This document shows, piece after piece, positions 22,931 through 34,439 of a stretch of DNA of 64,000 bases. The notes under the pieces were generated by a model. The model did not search any database and was not told where the DNA came from. It saw only the letters and a list, made by a program, of their open reading frames with translations. The position numbers and the translations under genes were made by a program. The stretch's first letter is position 1. Every line of letters starts with the position of its first letter. Source of the stretch: Madurella fahalii (Eukaryota > Ascomycota > Sordariomycetes > Sordariales); the NCBI GenBank assembly GCA_029876055.1, contig CM056875.1:3993001-4057000 (forward strand), in the 5' to 3' direction.

Positions 22931-23899
22931 TCCCCTGGCCTGCAAGGAATAATTAATTAAGCAAGCGTCGACGTGCACTTGGTAATAAGGAACTGTATTA
23001 GATAGCTCAAAGATAGTCTTCTAAGCCGTGGTAGATAATAGGGCCTTAGCTTCAACCTGAGCTCCATAATCTTGCATCACTGTGCAAGAATACCAACCGA
23101 CTTACCTCCCGTGACCAACGTGGGAAACTATGCCCTCAGGCGGCACCGTTCGCGGCGGAGGTTTCAACCTCTTTCCAGATACAAAAGGGGTGGCCACAAT
23201 CCCATCGTTTCACTAACAGTCAGCTTGACCGCGCCTGTTGGTTCGTGGTGGTATGGAGCTTGATTACAAATCAATTGGGGTGCTACTTGTCACGGCGAGA
23301 TTATCGGGTCCAGCCGTTTCGTTCTTGGGTACATCATTGGATACGTTCCAGGAGTACGATGTACTAGGGTTTTGATTGTCCGTTCACCTGACGGATAGAG
23401 GCTGAGCATACCGGACCTTATCTTAGGGCGTCCGTCCATCAAACCATAGGGGGGATGAACTGTTCTTTCCAGCTCGCAGGCCCATGGGAAGATGTGAATG
23501 CGATGGCCTTCCGTCAAGTTCTCCACGAGGAGGAGCGAAGGGGCTTTTGCCATCCCTCGGCATTGACACCCAGCGCTGCTACTAAGTACAATAATGATAC
23601 TTAGCTGGGCGACATCATGCCGCAGTGACATAGTGATACTCTTGAGGTGTGTTAATTGTCCAGTTAGGTACCCAGGCAAGCACGGTGACCTCATCCAGGA
23701 CCCACAGCACCAACATCTGGGCCAGAATACCCCAATACCAAGACTGCGACGGCGGGCTAGAACCCAAGAGAAATTTTCCACCGAACCAGGATGCGACGAC
23801 TTCAATGGGATCCACAATGGTGCAACCACCATCATAACACCATTTATTCAAAGCCAGAGACGTCTGTTGGTTTAATGGCATCCTGGGTACGGCAATTGG
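22931..23899. other. Intergenic 1 kb
   Basis: No supported gene. A 181-codon minus-strand ORF (23290-23835) has no recognisable domain and lies in the presumed promoter of the next gene. Confidence 0.45.
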
Positions 23900-24967
23900 G
23901 TGGCCATGGAACACCAATCAACTCAGGAGGCAGCGCAGGCCAATGGTACATCGTACGATCTCCGAAGTAGAACGCGATCCCCTTCTCCGGAGCTCAGCGA
24001 CGATATTGACGGTACACGACACACATGCCCTGAGCGGGTTACGGGGAGGGTTTCGCGGCTCCCATCACATCTGCGAAGTGGCTACGCGTCTCACCTGCGC
24101 TCGAGTTCGAGGACGTCATGGGACGGCAAGACGCCCGCGCTGACAACGCCGGCAGCCCGAACTCGGTCCCCATCCCCGGTTCGCGATAGCCACCAGGCAC
24201 GGCCACGTTCAGCCATCAGTCTGCCGGACCACACTCTGAGCAGGCCGACTATATTGAGCGATCGATGGAGCTACGACCGTGAGCGCATGCCGTCTCCTCC
24301 CCCGCCACCGCACGGCTCGGGGCCCAGCACGCCCATGAGCCAGGAGTTTGGATTCCCCTCATCCCGGCCGGCCAGCACGTTCATCGAGTCCCAGCCGCCT
24401 AGCCGGCCGCACTCCGCCATTCTTGACGGCCTTGTCGACGCGAGCTTCTCATACACAGCTAGCACCCCCACCCTGCGGGTGATACCACCACCCTCGGACG
24501 GCCCAGCAGACTCAGCATACGCCTTCCAGCACCCGGACTCTCTCGACCAGGAAAATCGGCAGCGCCTGCGCCAGGACAATGACGCCTACCACATCCTGAC
24601 CAGCGCAGAGCTCGAGATGCTCTCCCATCCACCCCCGACATCACCGCCACCGTCACCACGCACAGGGCCAGACGAAGAGCCGCTGAAGGGTGGTGCTCGG
24701 ACGCGAGAACAGCAAGAACAGCAGCAGCAGCAGCAGCAACGTCAGAAGTCGGACCATCGCCGGCGCAGCCGCTCCCGGTTCGGCAACCATGGCGCCAGCG
24801 ACCGAGAGTCCGAAGCCGACGTCAGGCCCGGGTGCCTGGGCCTGTGCGAGCTGGCCACGGCGAAGCGGATGGTGGGCACGTTTGGCGCGTGGCTGATGGG
24901 CACCTTGATACCCATCACGTTTGGCCTGGTGACAGGGTGCATTGCTGCTGCTACGGGGTGCCGGTGA
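23900..24967 (+). CDS. Disordered protein with C-terminal membrane segment
   Basis: Intronless, 355 residues; start at 23900 or at the second ATG 23906. Residues 1-320 are low-complexity, rich in Ser, Pro and Arg, with RTRSPSPV-type motifs and a polyglutamine run (about ten Q in twelve residues) encoded by CAG repeats. The last 35 residues (TAKRMVGTFGAWLMGTLIPI and on to the end) form one hydrophobic helix, the layout of a tail-anchored membrane protein. No enzyme motif. A run of 21 A starts two bases after the stop codon. Function unknown. Confidence 0.7.
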   Translation: MAMEHQSTQEAAQANGTSYDLRSRTRSPSPELSDDIDGTRHTCPERVTGRVSRLPSHLRSGYASHLRSSSRTSWDGKTPALTTPAARTRSPSPVRDSHQARPRSAISLPDHTLSRPTILSDRWSYDRERMPSPPPPPHGSGPSTPMSQEFGFPSSRPASTFIESQPPSRPHSAILDGLVDASFSYTASTPTLRVIPPPSDGPADSAYAFQHPDSLDQENRQRLRQDNDAYHILTSAELEMLSHPPPTSPPPSPRTGPDEEPLKGGARTREQQEQQQQQQQRQKSDHRRRSRSRFGNHGASDRESEADVRPGCLGLCELATAKRMVGTFGAWLMGTLIPITFGLVTGCIAAATGCR

Positions 24968-24969
24968 CC

Positions 24970-24990
24970 AAAAAAAAAAAAAAAAAAAAA
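24970..24990 (+). repeat. poly(A) tract, A21, two bases after a stop codon
   Basis: The stop TGA is at 24965-24967 and uninterrupted A runs from 24970 to 24990. Confidence 0.95.
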
Positions 24991-25729
24991 GGAAGGAGGC
25001 AGGTTATTCAGGACGGGAGTTATGACGCGTAGTCGGACGATGGGATAAGCGCCAAGTCTGTTATGGCTACTAGTATGCCGTGATATCGGTATGTAAAGCA
25101 GACACTCGACGGGTTTCAACCCGACACGGCTCCCCCGGTATGCCTAGGGGTAAAGGTGTGTGATACAGAATTAGAGACTTATGTAATTAACAATGCAAAT
25201 CGTGGTGTTCCAAGGTACATGGTTGATATTTACCAAGGCCAATGGGGCCGTTCTGGCTGCAACGAGCAATATCTACTCAAGGTGATCGATAGTGGCAGAT
25301 GGCGATGGCGATGGCGAGTAGAGGCAATGTGAGTGGATGAAGCCTCTTCGGCCTAGGTGAGAGTTGGGATCCCCGGAAAACACTCGGCGTCAAGAGGGCG
25401 TTGGGGGCTGGAACTATCGAGCCGCACATATAATCTCATCAATGTTTGCAGGAACGCGAACAAAGATATCAATTAACTGTATAAAAACGCCATCGGACAG
25501 CCAATTCCGTACGTGAAGTCCATCCAATGACGCCAAGCCAGGCTACCTCCGTCCCGCTACAAGTCCAAACCATCCGTTCAACGCCGATAAAACGCCGCAG
25601 TCCCCATTACCGTCCCAAAACCATTTCCAAAGCAGAATATTTACAACTCCTTGATGAAGCAAATCCATAGCAAAGCCAAATAGGAAGCCACATGAAACGA
25701 CGCTAGTCAAAGACAAAACGCATTACATG
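24991..25729. other. Intergenic between convergent genes
   Basis: About 0.7 kb of presumed 3' UTR and terminator sequence for both neighbours. No ORF of interest. Confidence 0.5.
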
Positions 25730-27301
25730 TCAAAAAGATGAAAACACGACAACCGGTACCGCCTGCGGGACCTCCTCCACTGCTAGGGGGGTTGGGGGCA
25801 ACGGCGCCTCGCACTCATCCTTGGCGCTGCTGCTCTCCCAGAGCTCAAAGCTCTCACCTGTCCCCTCGATGGGCTCCAGCACCGCAGCGTTGGCGGCCCG
25901 GTCATCCTTCCCCATGATGGCGTCGACACTCACAGCCTCGACATCGGCGAGGTCGAACTGACGTGGTTGCGAATCCAGGCCGTCTTCGGCAAGCAGTTGC
26001 TGTTGTCCCCATTGTGGCTGAGGCGCCTCCTCCGCGAGCGGACGTGCTTCCGCTGCATCGAACACGGTCTCGGTTTCCTCATCGTCGCCAGGCACAATGA
26101 TGACGCTTGTCGAGTCGCACCCCTCGGCGTAATAATCGGCCACGTTCATCTCGGCCAGAGGACCACGCTGCTTCTCGACAATCATGTCGTCAAGGTCAGC
26201 AGGAGCCCTCACGAGCCGCGCAGATGTCTGGCTGATATCGTCGGCCGGCGGGATGTTCTCCTTGTCGCGACCCTCGGCGCGGTCGCGGTTAGCGCGCCGC
26301 TCCGACTCCTCGTCGCTGCTGATGTCGAGCGTGCAAGTGCTATGCTGCAGCAGATTCGTCATCTCCTGTTCGGGTGTGTCCTCATGGATGTCAAAGAACC
26401 AGGACGACTTCGAGTCGGACTGTGGGAGGAGATCCGAGCTACTGCTGATGCTGGTGATGCTGCTGGTGGTGGTGGTGGTGGTGGTGGTGGTGGTGGTGGT
26501 GGTGGTGGTTGCCCGGAGGCTGCCTGAGTAGCTTGGGATCGTGCCCTTGAGCGCAGCATCAAGCGAGAACGGGGCTGTCGCCCCCAGGCCGAAGGATGGA
26601 GGATCGATGCGCTGCGTACGACGGCGAGACAGGATCCCCATGCGCTTGGCACCACGAGTCGGTGAGCGACCAGCAGGGGCTGTGAGCGACGGGGATGCCG
26701 CACTCTTAATGCTCAGCTGCGCTGCCGGAGACTTGGGTTTCAGAATGCTTCGAGGCCGCGGAGACGAGAGCCGGGAGGATTGGGTGCCGCGAACATCTTG
26801 GAGAGGGAGGCATGAGGTGGGAGAGGCAGCTTTGGTCAAAATGAAGGCGGACGGCTTGATGAAGCCCTTGTTAAAGTCATTGTCAAGGTCCACACCCTTC
26901 GATCGTTTCGAGAAGACGGCAGGGTCCACGTTTTCAAAGTCATCCGCGTCTAGCACCTCGGAAGCTTTTCGCTTGACGGGCGAGTTGGGAATTGCTACGC
27001 CATGTTAGCTGGCTCTGCGAGTGTCTCCGGGCAGGGAAAAAGAAAGGCGAAGCTGGCGCGAAGCACACATGTTGACAAAAAGGGAGGAACAAGGCGCCGG
27101 ATCGCCCAAAGCAGGGCATTCAAAAAGACACCAACGGATCGGGCGGTGCGCGTTGGGTTCGGCGGTTGGGTAGAGAGAGAGAAAAAAAAACAGGGTAAGT
27201 AGGAGCGACAACATACCATTTTGTCTGTTCTTGATGCTCGTCAAGCTCTGCAGCCGCGCTCCGTCAAGGGGGGCGAACGGCTGGCGGCTGACGGTGGCCA
27301 T
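25730..27301 (-). CDS. Disordered KEN-box protein, candidate cell-cycle factor
   Basis: Exons are 27301-27217 and 26994-25730 with a 222-nt intron (donor GTATGT), 449 residues. Splicing joins SLTSIKNRQN to AIPNSPVKRKASEVLDADDF. Visible short motifs include a basic NSPVKRK (CDK-site/NLS-like), KPSAFILTKAASP, serine-rich clusters and DKENIPP, a textbook KEN box for APC/C-dependent degradation. A run of about 16 threonines is encoded by an ACC repeat near the middle. No folded domain is seen. The motifs suggest a nuclear, cell-cycle-regulated protein; this is inference from short motifs. I could not assign a named family. Confidence 0.75.
26465..26509. repeat. Coding GGT/ACC trinucleotide repeat, 15 units
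   Basis: GGT repeated 15 times on the plus strand, read as ACC (Thr) in the minus-strand KEN-box gene. Slippage here would change the length of a polythreonine run without a frameshift. Confidence 0.95.
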
Positions 27302-29453
27302 GGTGGAGAATGGGGGATTGGTGTCGTTTGTGAAACGGCGCTGGGGGGGAGGTTCAACGGTGCGGTGGCGTTCAGGCCCAATCCAAAGGTGCGACTGCAG
27401 CCCAACTGTTGAGCCCAGAGCCCAATTGTCTTTCAGGAGCGACGAGGGGAGTGGGCGGCCTGTTGCGATTGCGCGACAATGTTTATCGCTCTCCTTACAG
27501 GAGGAAAACCGTCCCGGGTATCAAACAAAAACACACAAGTCCAGAGTGGTGCTGCGGAAGAGCGTAGCAAGAGCGAGGGGTAGAGAGCGAGAAGAAAGTA
27601 GGAGGAGACTCGGCCGGGGTGAGGGAAGAGGCCTATTCTTATGCGCAGGCTGGTCTGCTGGAGCGGCCGGTCGACCAAGGCCGGCCTCTGTCTCTCTCTT
27701 CTCTCGTCGAGTGCCAGGCCAGTGAAGACCTGTCTACTAATGCGCGAGGGCAATGCGAATTGGACGGCCGGAATGCGCGAACAACCAACGAGAAGCGGGT
27801 CAGCGCGTGGGTGCAGAGCCAAGCATCACCCCACGGGCAATGTCGAGCATATGCTAGATACCTGAGGTTTCGTGTCCGGCGAAGCGCCTTTGGGCCTGGT
27901 GCTGTAATTCGGAGGGCAGCGAGTGGCAGACGGGGAGGGAGGGCGGACGAGATTGGACTGCGAGGAAACGGGGAGGGCGGTGAGGTGGGACGGGATTAAA
28001 GGGGAAACTTGGAATGGGCGTCGAGGGAGCGACTGCTGCGGAGGATCGAATGGCACTCGGGCGCTCAGGGCTCAGACGGCAGGATGCGTGAGGGAGGTGC
28101 TGCTGCTGGTTGGCGCACCATGCAGGCCGATATTGGGTTGCTTGACGTGCCTTTTCGTGGTAAAACCCGACGCGAGATGGCTATCCCCGAACGAGAAGAG
28201 AGTGTCGGATCGCGGGCGGGGAGGGAAGCAAGGGCGGAGTCGATGCTTTGAGAGCTTGCAGGGCCAGCTTGGCGAACCGGCGACACGCAAAACGATTGGC
28301 AACATCTGAGGCATACAGCATGAATGCGCAAATCAGCGTTTGGGCGCCGGCCCACTCGACGCGGTGTGCCCACGGCGCACGGGCGAATCATCGCGTGCAG
28401 CGAACCCCACCGCGCCACGGGACCTGATCGCGTCTCAAATGGGTCCCCACTTGGCTCTCTGCAGTGCCGGTTCGGTTCGCTGTTGTGTAAGTCAAGGGAG
28501 AGGAGCGGCTTGGAGTGCCCTCGGCTCCCTTGCCTCGACCGTCTTGTCTCCCAACTCCCCAACAAGAGCGATGGCAGGACCGGGTCTTTTGTGATCAACG
28601 AAGGGAGGGATTGCAGTGTGTATCTGTGGTCTCGTGGCTTGTTGGAACTACGCAGGTTGCGCCTCTGCCCACAAGAACTCATCTCATTGGATGCGACGGG
28701 CTCCCTCGACCGACGGACTGACCGGACGGGGGAGAGGCGCAGCAATGCACACACCGAATCCTGGGAGCTGCGCGCGATTTGGGCCGAGTTTCAGCAGACG
28801 CTTGCCTTCCGAGCTTGAGAGAAAATCGAGAGCCCAGAGCGATAGAAAACCTGGCCCTTGACCGCCGATGCTTCGCTCCCGTAGAGTGCCTGGCAAATGA
28901 CGTACGTTTCGGGGCCAAGTTGAGCAAGACCTTGTCTGCCAAGGGGCTTATGGACTCGGGAGGCTCCCATGAGCAGGGGAGGATCACGACATTTCTTTTT
29001 ATAACACCCGCGCGGGGAGTCGATGAACCCCTCCTCCCGAAACCCCACAAATCTGACCTTGACGCGAGTGATATCAGCAACCCATGCTGTCTATGGTACT
29101 TTTGATGCAGTACCTGCAGAGCCGTGAACATGCAACGGATCCATGCGCTACTGCGGAAATGAGGCACTTCATCTTACGTTGCAATCCTCCAGCGAAGGAC
29201 GAGTTTCATGGAAGATGGGGATTGCAGTTGATTGCCAGCTGGTAACACGCTCCGGCAGGGAGATAGTGCCCGTAGCTCAGCTGCCAAGCTCTTCCGAGCT
29301 CCAGTCCACCTCGGCAGGCAGCTGGAGCTCTGGCCCCCCGGAGGCGATACCCGCTTCGTCGGTCCATTCAATGTTTCTCAACTGAGCGAAATCCGGCAGC
29401 GACCGTAATCCTTGCTGCTTGGCTTCGAGTGATTGAAGTGCGTCGCACCAGCC
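27302..29453. other. 2.1-kb divergent upstream region
   Basis: Lies between the KEN-box gene and thymidylate kinase. GC-rich with open frames up to 229 codons in several frames on both strands, which is typical of low-stop GC-rich DNA. None contains a motif. Long 5' UTRs or noncoding transcripts are possible. Confidence 0.5.
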
Positions 29454-30492
29454 ATGGCCTCGATCAATGATTTAGCGACGGCCGCATCGGCCGTGTCGGC
29501 GCTGTCCCCGCCGGCGACAGCCCCGCAGACGGCGCTGCCGGATGCGGCCAAGAGCGAGGGCCATGGCGAACCTCCGGCGGCGCGGGGCGCGCTGGTGGTT
29601 CTCGAAGGTCTTGACCGGAGCGGCAAGACGACACAGGTGAAGCTCTTGGAGCAACGGTTTGTCGAGCTGGGGCGCAAAGTCAAGGTGATGCGATTCCCTG
29701 GTACGTGGCCGGGGGAGGCAACGCACGTGAAGCTGAAGGAGGGATGGACACCACACTAAGGGTGAATAGATCGCACAACGCCAATTGGGCAGATGATCGA
29801 CAGCTACCTCAAGAGCCAGGTCGAAATGGACGACCATGTCATCCACCTGCTCTTCAGTGCGAACCGATGGGAGGCAGCGTATGGCCCATCCCTTCTTCCA
29901 TCTTGAGCCCCTCTCCCCCGGCCCCCTGACTGTTCCCCAAGTTGACCAGAAACAAAGTAAGACTATCACATCACTTCTCGGCGCAGGCGTCACAGTAATC
30001 TGTGACCGCTACTACCACAGCGGCATCGTCTACTCGGCCGCGAAGCAGAACCCCTCCCTAACGCTATCGTGGGCGCGTGCCCCCGAAGTTGGCCTGCCCC
30101 GGCCAGACCTGGTGCTATTCCTCGACCTCGACGAGACCCAGGCGCGCGCGCGGGGCGGTTGGGGCGGCGAGGTATACGAGAAGGGCGCGATGCAGCGGCG
30201 TGTGCGCGAGCTCTTTTGGGGTCTGAGCATGGGTAAGATCGAGACAGCCCCCGTTGCCGCCGCCGACGTGGCCTCGGAGCCCACGGGTGCGGAGATGGCG
30301 GTTGGCCCGCCAACGCCCCACAGATTAACAGGAACAGAATACCGGTTCAGGCAGGAAGAGGAGGATCTGCATGTAGTTGATGCCAGCCCGTCCGTAGAAG
30401 AGGTGGCAGAGGAGGTATGGAAGGTTGTCAAGGCAAGGGTGGAGGCTGTCGAGCATGGAGAAGTTGGCAGGCAGGTGAGGAGGGTGTCGTGA
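29454..30492 (+). CDS. Thymidylate kinase (dTMP kinase)
   Basis: Phosphorylates dTMP to dTDP with ATP in dTTP synthesis (Cdc8 family). Exons are 29454-29700, 29770-29878 and 29958-30492 (introns 69 and 79 nt), 296 residues. The P-loop EGLDRSGKTT is at residues 51-60. FPDRTTPIGQMIDSYLKSQ follows across intron 1, then FSANRWEAA. Across intron 2 comes VTVICDRYYHSGIVYSAAK, the DRY/substrate motif. The lid region reads YEKGAMQRRVRELFW. Two deviations from the compact family are a 45-residue Ala/Pro-rich amino extension and an inserted low-complexity stretch (about residues 205-245) before the final helix. The upstream ATG at 29433 would add seven residues. Confidence 0.92.
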
Positions 30493-31099
30493 GCGGCGAG
30501 CAGAGAAGACGCAAAATAGAAGGTCCGCTTGTGTCGACATGTGTTCTCTACCAAGAGCGTGGGCTAGCCCGTTCCCGGCGAATCATCGCGGTGATGAGGA
30601 GCGCAACGGGTGATACGCTGTTAGGTGTTCTTCACCACCATTTACCAAGCACGCGGGGAAAAGTATGTACGTGCTCAGGAGAGGGCTGCGGTGGTTGAAC
30701 TGGACCGCAAAAGAACTACTTAGTCGAGTAAAAGTTGTTTAATAATCCACCGCCACCGTATTGAGATCCTACATTGCCCGTACTCGCTGAACTAAGACTG
30801 AATCCGGGCGCGGGCGCACCAAATGCTGATGCCGTGTTGAAAGATCGAAACCTCGCCGAAATGTAAAACCCAGAGCCAACCCGATGTTGAGATCCTCGCG
30901 GCATGCGCGACACGATGTATATGCCCCGCTGATGACCCTTTGTGCCCTCTTTGAACCCCAAACGCCAGCTCAATGCAAGTGTATAAGAAGGACTTCACGA
31001 CGATTGCTAAGCATTACTGCCGTGAATGCACGCCGATCTCCGCTTTGTTGAAAGATACACCTCCCAAAATAATTCATGATGCCCGCCCTGCGTCTTACC
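30493..31099. other. Intergenic between convergent genes
   Basis: About 0.6 kb between the 3' ends of thymidylate kinase and GTP cyclohydrolase I. An 85-codon minus ORF here is more likely UTR. Confidence 0.5.
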
Positions 31100-32137
31100 T
31101 CAGCGGTTGACGCCAATAAGGCTCAGGAACTCGTTCCTAGTCTTCTCCTTGCGCTCGAAGCATCCAAGCACGCAGCTCGTGATGGTAGAACTGGTCGTCT
31201 TCTCGACACCTCGCATGACCATACACAAGTGGCTTGATTCCATGACGACAGCGACGCCCTGCGGCTTGAGGATCTCCATAATGGCATTGGCGACTTCCTT
31301 AGTCAGACGTTCCTGGATCTGCAGCCGGCGCGCAAACATCTCGGCAATGCGCGGCAGCTTGGAGATGCCAATGACGGCGTTGGCGGGTATGTAACCGATG
31401 TGCATTTTCCCGGTAAACGGCACCAGGTGGTGCTCGCACATGCTGAACACCTCAATGTCCTTGACAATGACCATTTCGTTATGGCCTTCCTGAAAGATTG
31501 CGCCGTTGACAATGTCGCGCACGTTCTCTTGGTAGCCTTTGGTAAAGAAGAGCATGGCCTTAGCATAGCGTTCGGGAGTCGCCAGTAGACCTTCGCGGTC
31601 CGCATCCTCACCAAGGCATTCGATAAGCGTCCGGACCGCGCCTTTCATCCGTTCCATCCGGTTCTCTTTCTGCTCGGCGCTCTCTTCGAGCCTCTCTCGC
31701 GTCCCAACGCTAGGTCGGCTCAGACCGTCAAAGTCAATGACGGGGCTAGGTGACCGTGTCGATGACTCGGCCCCTTCGTCCGGTGTCGGCGCGGCTTTTG
31801 CCGTCTTTCTCTTCTTCTTCTTGGGTAACGGTTCTGGCTTGTCACGGAAGTCCCGCGCCGGCTTGCTGACGCTCGATCGCCGTTCTCCAATTGGGTGGCT
31901 GCCATTGAGTCCGGTGGCGGCGAGAGACTTAAAGTCCCCGTCGTGGCTCCTCTTCTTGCTGCCGTTCTTGCTCTTGCTTCTCTTAGTCTCGTGTCCGCCG
32001 TTCATTGAGGTGCCCGAAGCGCTCTCGGCACCAGAATGCGATTCAAATTGGACCATTACGTGATCGATGTCGGATGATTTCTGCTCGAATAGTGTGGGAA
32101 AGGATAGGGGGGTTGAGGGGAGGGGGAGGTAAGACAA
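31100..32137 (-). CDS. GTP cyclohydrolase I
   Basis: Converts GTP to 7,8-dihydroneopterin triphosphate, the entry to folate and pterins. Intronless, 345 residues from 32137, or 318 from the ATG at 32056 (MVQFESHSG), which I prefer because it follows a pyrimidine-rich leader. The first 150 residues are a lysine-rich disordered extension (KPEPLPKKKKRKTAK). The catalytic domain starts at about residue 170 and contains CEHHLVPFTGKMHIGYIP, SKLPRIAEMFARRLQIQERL, SSHLCMVMRGVEK and CVLGCFERKEKTRNEFLSLI. The zinc ligands (Cys and His of CEHH, Cys of HLCM) are all present. The carboxyl end is complete. Confidence 0.95.
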   Translation of the reverse strand: MSYLPLPSTPLSFPTLFEQKSSDIDHVMVQFESHSGAESASGTSMNGGHETKRSKSKNGSKKRSHDGDFKSLAATGLNGSHPIGERRSSVSKPARDFRDKPEPLPKKKKRKTAKAAPTPDEGAESSTRSPSPVIDFDGLSRPSVGTRERLEESAEQKENRMERMKGAVRTLIECLGEDADREGLLATPERYAKAMLFFTKGYQENVRDIVNGAIFQEGHNEMVIVKDIEVFSMCEHHLVPFTGKMHIGYIPANAVIGISKLPRIAEMFARRLQIQERLTKEVANAIMEILKPQGVAVVMESSHLCMVMRGVEKTTSSTITSCVLGCFERKEKTRNEFLSLIGVNR

Positions 32138-32995
32138 GGAGGATTGTAAGAAAGTCGAAAGAACCCGAGGAAGACTCCGGTGGAGCCCGAGGGGCTAGAT
32201 GAGTGCGCAACTTTCAGGATGGAGTCGGGAGGAGTCCAGAGGCTCCGGCCCCCGGTAGCGAAATTTTCGGGCCCCGGATTTCGAACACTCGCCAGGGTGG
32301 ATAATGGTTGGTTACCCTATCGACTTTGACGTCAAACTGGCGCAGGGATCTGTGCAGCAGCATGGCGGTGAGGTCGGGATTCTAATTCAGGTTCGGTCGC
32401 CAATCGGAGCGGATAATTCGGAGAATAGGACCACCGCCCGCTTCTGACCATTCAATTGTTGTGCGGAGGAACCTCGTCTGACCCGTAGTAAGGTCAGGTA
32501 GGTAGGTAAGTACTCTATGTACAGTACTCAGGATTCCTGTCTGCTCCTCGCCCGAAGAGCGGGAAGCATCGGCAAAGGCCCGCCCGGTTTCCAACGTTCG
32601 AGGGCTTTCCTTGGCGCCATCAGGTGGCGCGCGGGGGCAACGATTCCTGTCCATATTTGGCACAAGATCGGCGACTCATGGCGAACAACCCTTGCAGGGA
32701 CCTGCAAGGCGCGATTCGGAGAGAGCCGACTTCACTGCGTAACGAAGCTAAACCTATTGCGAATTTGGAGTGTACCTTGCCTGAACTACGAACCACCGTC
32801 GTCTTCCTAGCGGTGCAGCATCCCTTGAGACATCCGATATCGTCAAAAAATCCGCGTGGTTCAAAGGCGAACTTTTGCATTACCCCGCGAGCTCGGGCCG
32901 TTTACGGGCCACAACACCTGCGCTTTGCACCTAAACTTTCGGTTCTGTGTCGCGTCTCTCGCCGCCGGCTGCCGCCATCTCCCAACGCAGCAACC
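32138..32995. other. Divergent promoter region
   Basis: About 0.86 kb between GTP cyclohydrolase I and TAF11. An open frame in phase with TAF11 extends upstream to 32624 but lacks conserved sequence; the TAF11 start at 32996 is preferred. Confidence 0.5.
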
Positions 32996-34092
32996 ATGGC
33001 CTCTCCATCAGCACATTCTCCGCCATACCCCTCCCATGCACAGCTTCCAGCTGTCAACACAATGCCGGGCAAGAAGCGCACCGCAGAAGGCGGGAGCGGC
33101 GCGCCCGCTTTAAAGCGCCGCAAGGCGTCGGCCATATCCATCGCTTCGGCTCCTGCGTCGGCCCACCCGCTGCGTCAGACTTCGTTTCCGCCAGACGATG
33201 CGGCAACGCCTTTCGGCGCACGATCCCCCTCCGTCGATGTCGATACCATAAGCCTGGTTAGCGGTAGCCAGGTCAGCGCGGCCGCACCTGTCAAGAAGAA
33301 GCGGGGACGAAAGTCGAAGGCAGAGAAAGCCCGTGAGCAGACACCCTCGGTAGTCGGCGGTCGCGCCCTCACAGCCGTGAGCGGCGCTAGCGACACGGGC
33401 GGCCGGGGCACCAAGAGTGCGGCTGGTGGTGCGGGCGGCGGTGTAGACGAGGCAGAAGGCGACGACGATGGCCCTACTGAGGTCGCCGCGATGGCCGACT
33501 CCCGGACGCAGGAGCAGAAAGAGGAGGAACACAGAGTAAGGGGAATGCTCATTAGCGCCTTCTCCGAGCAACAGTTCCATCGCTACGAGAACTGGAGAGC
33601 GGCCAACTTGAGCAAAGCATCCGTGAGAAGGGTAAGGCTACCGTTCCCTCTGACCTCGCCTTGCCGTAGTCTCGCTAACGCCTGGTCTAGCTCGTCAACG
33701 CGACCATTTCCCAATCTGTCGCCGAGAATGTTGTCATAGGCATGCGTGCTATAGCCAAGGTCTTTATCGGCGACATCATCGAGGGTGCACGTCGAGTGCA
33801 GGGCGAGTGGATCGGGAAGACGGGCGAGAAGCAGACCGACCTTCCGACGCCGCCGGTCTCTGCTGATGAGTCGCCAAATGCAGACTGTGGAGCGAATGCA
33901 GCGGGCAACGGGCAAGGAGACGGTGATCGGCGAGGGCCGCTACGGCCGGAGCACCTACGTGAAGCACTTCGGCGGTATAGGATGAGCCAGGAAGGCGGCG
34001 GAGTTGGCATGCAATGGCTTTGGCATCAGCAGCAACAGAACGGCGTGGAGAGGTTCCCTTCGCGGACAGGCGGACGCAGGATATTCCGGTAA
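32996..34092 (+). CDS. TFIID subunit TAF11 (TAFII28-like histone fold)
   Basis: Subunit of general transcription factor TFIID, pairing with TAF13. Exons are 32996-33631 and 33691-34092 (59-nt intron), 345 residues. The histone fold starts at about residue 184: RGMLISAFSEQQFHRYENWR, then RAANLSKASVRRLVNATISQ across the splice, then SVAENVVIGMRAIAKVFIGD and IIEGARRVQGEW. This is the TAFII28 signature in full. The carboxyl part contains the conserved PLRPEHLREALRRYR helix. The first 180 residues are Ala/Ser/Lys-rich with nuclear-localisation-like clusters (KKRGRKSKAEK). Start chosen at the first ATG with a favourable CAACC context. Confidence 0.93.
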
Positions 34093-34439
34093 TTGGGGAG
34101 AGCTGGAGGTCAGGGGTTTTCCAGTCGTATACGACTTCATTGGCTTGTGTTGACGCTGGCTTCTTCTGGCGCATCGGACAGGGAACGGACATAGAGGAAG
34201 GACTAGGGCTCTTCCGATACCCGTACTACTGGGGATAATTCATGGTCAGCATTCAGGTGATTTAACCGCCTATCAGACTACCCAGGCATACTGGGACTCA
34301 GCAAGCGGCCCGATTTGAGCATCCGGCATGCTCAACAAGCGTAAGTTTCCCCTCCATAGTAGTGTACACTTTTAAATCCCCTTCTCTACAACGAGCCAGT
34401 GTCTACAATCCCCGACAACACAAGCAATCCCCGCAAACA
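34093..34439. other. Intergenic between convergent genes
   Basis: About 350 nt of probable 3' UTRs; nothing else seen. Confidence 0.5.

Noticed and set aside
23290..23835. 181-codon minus-strand ORF
   Set aside because: No domain or splice context recognised; cannot be separated from chance.
28065..28754. 229-codon minus-strand ORF
   Set aside because: Basic, low-information product; equally long frames on the other strand; no domain.
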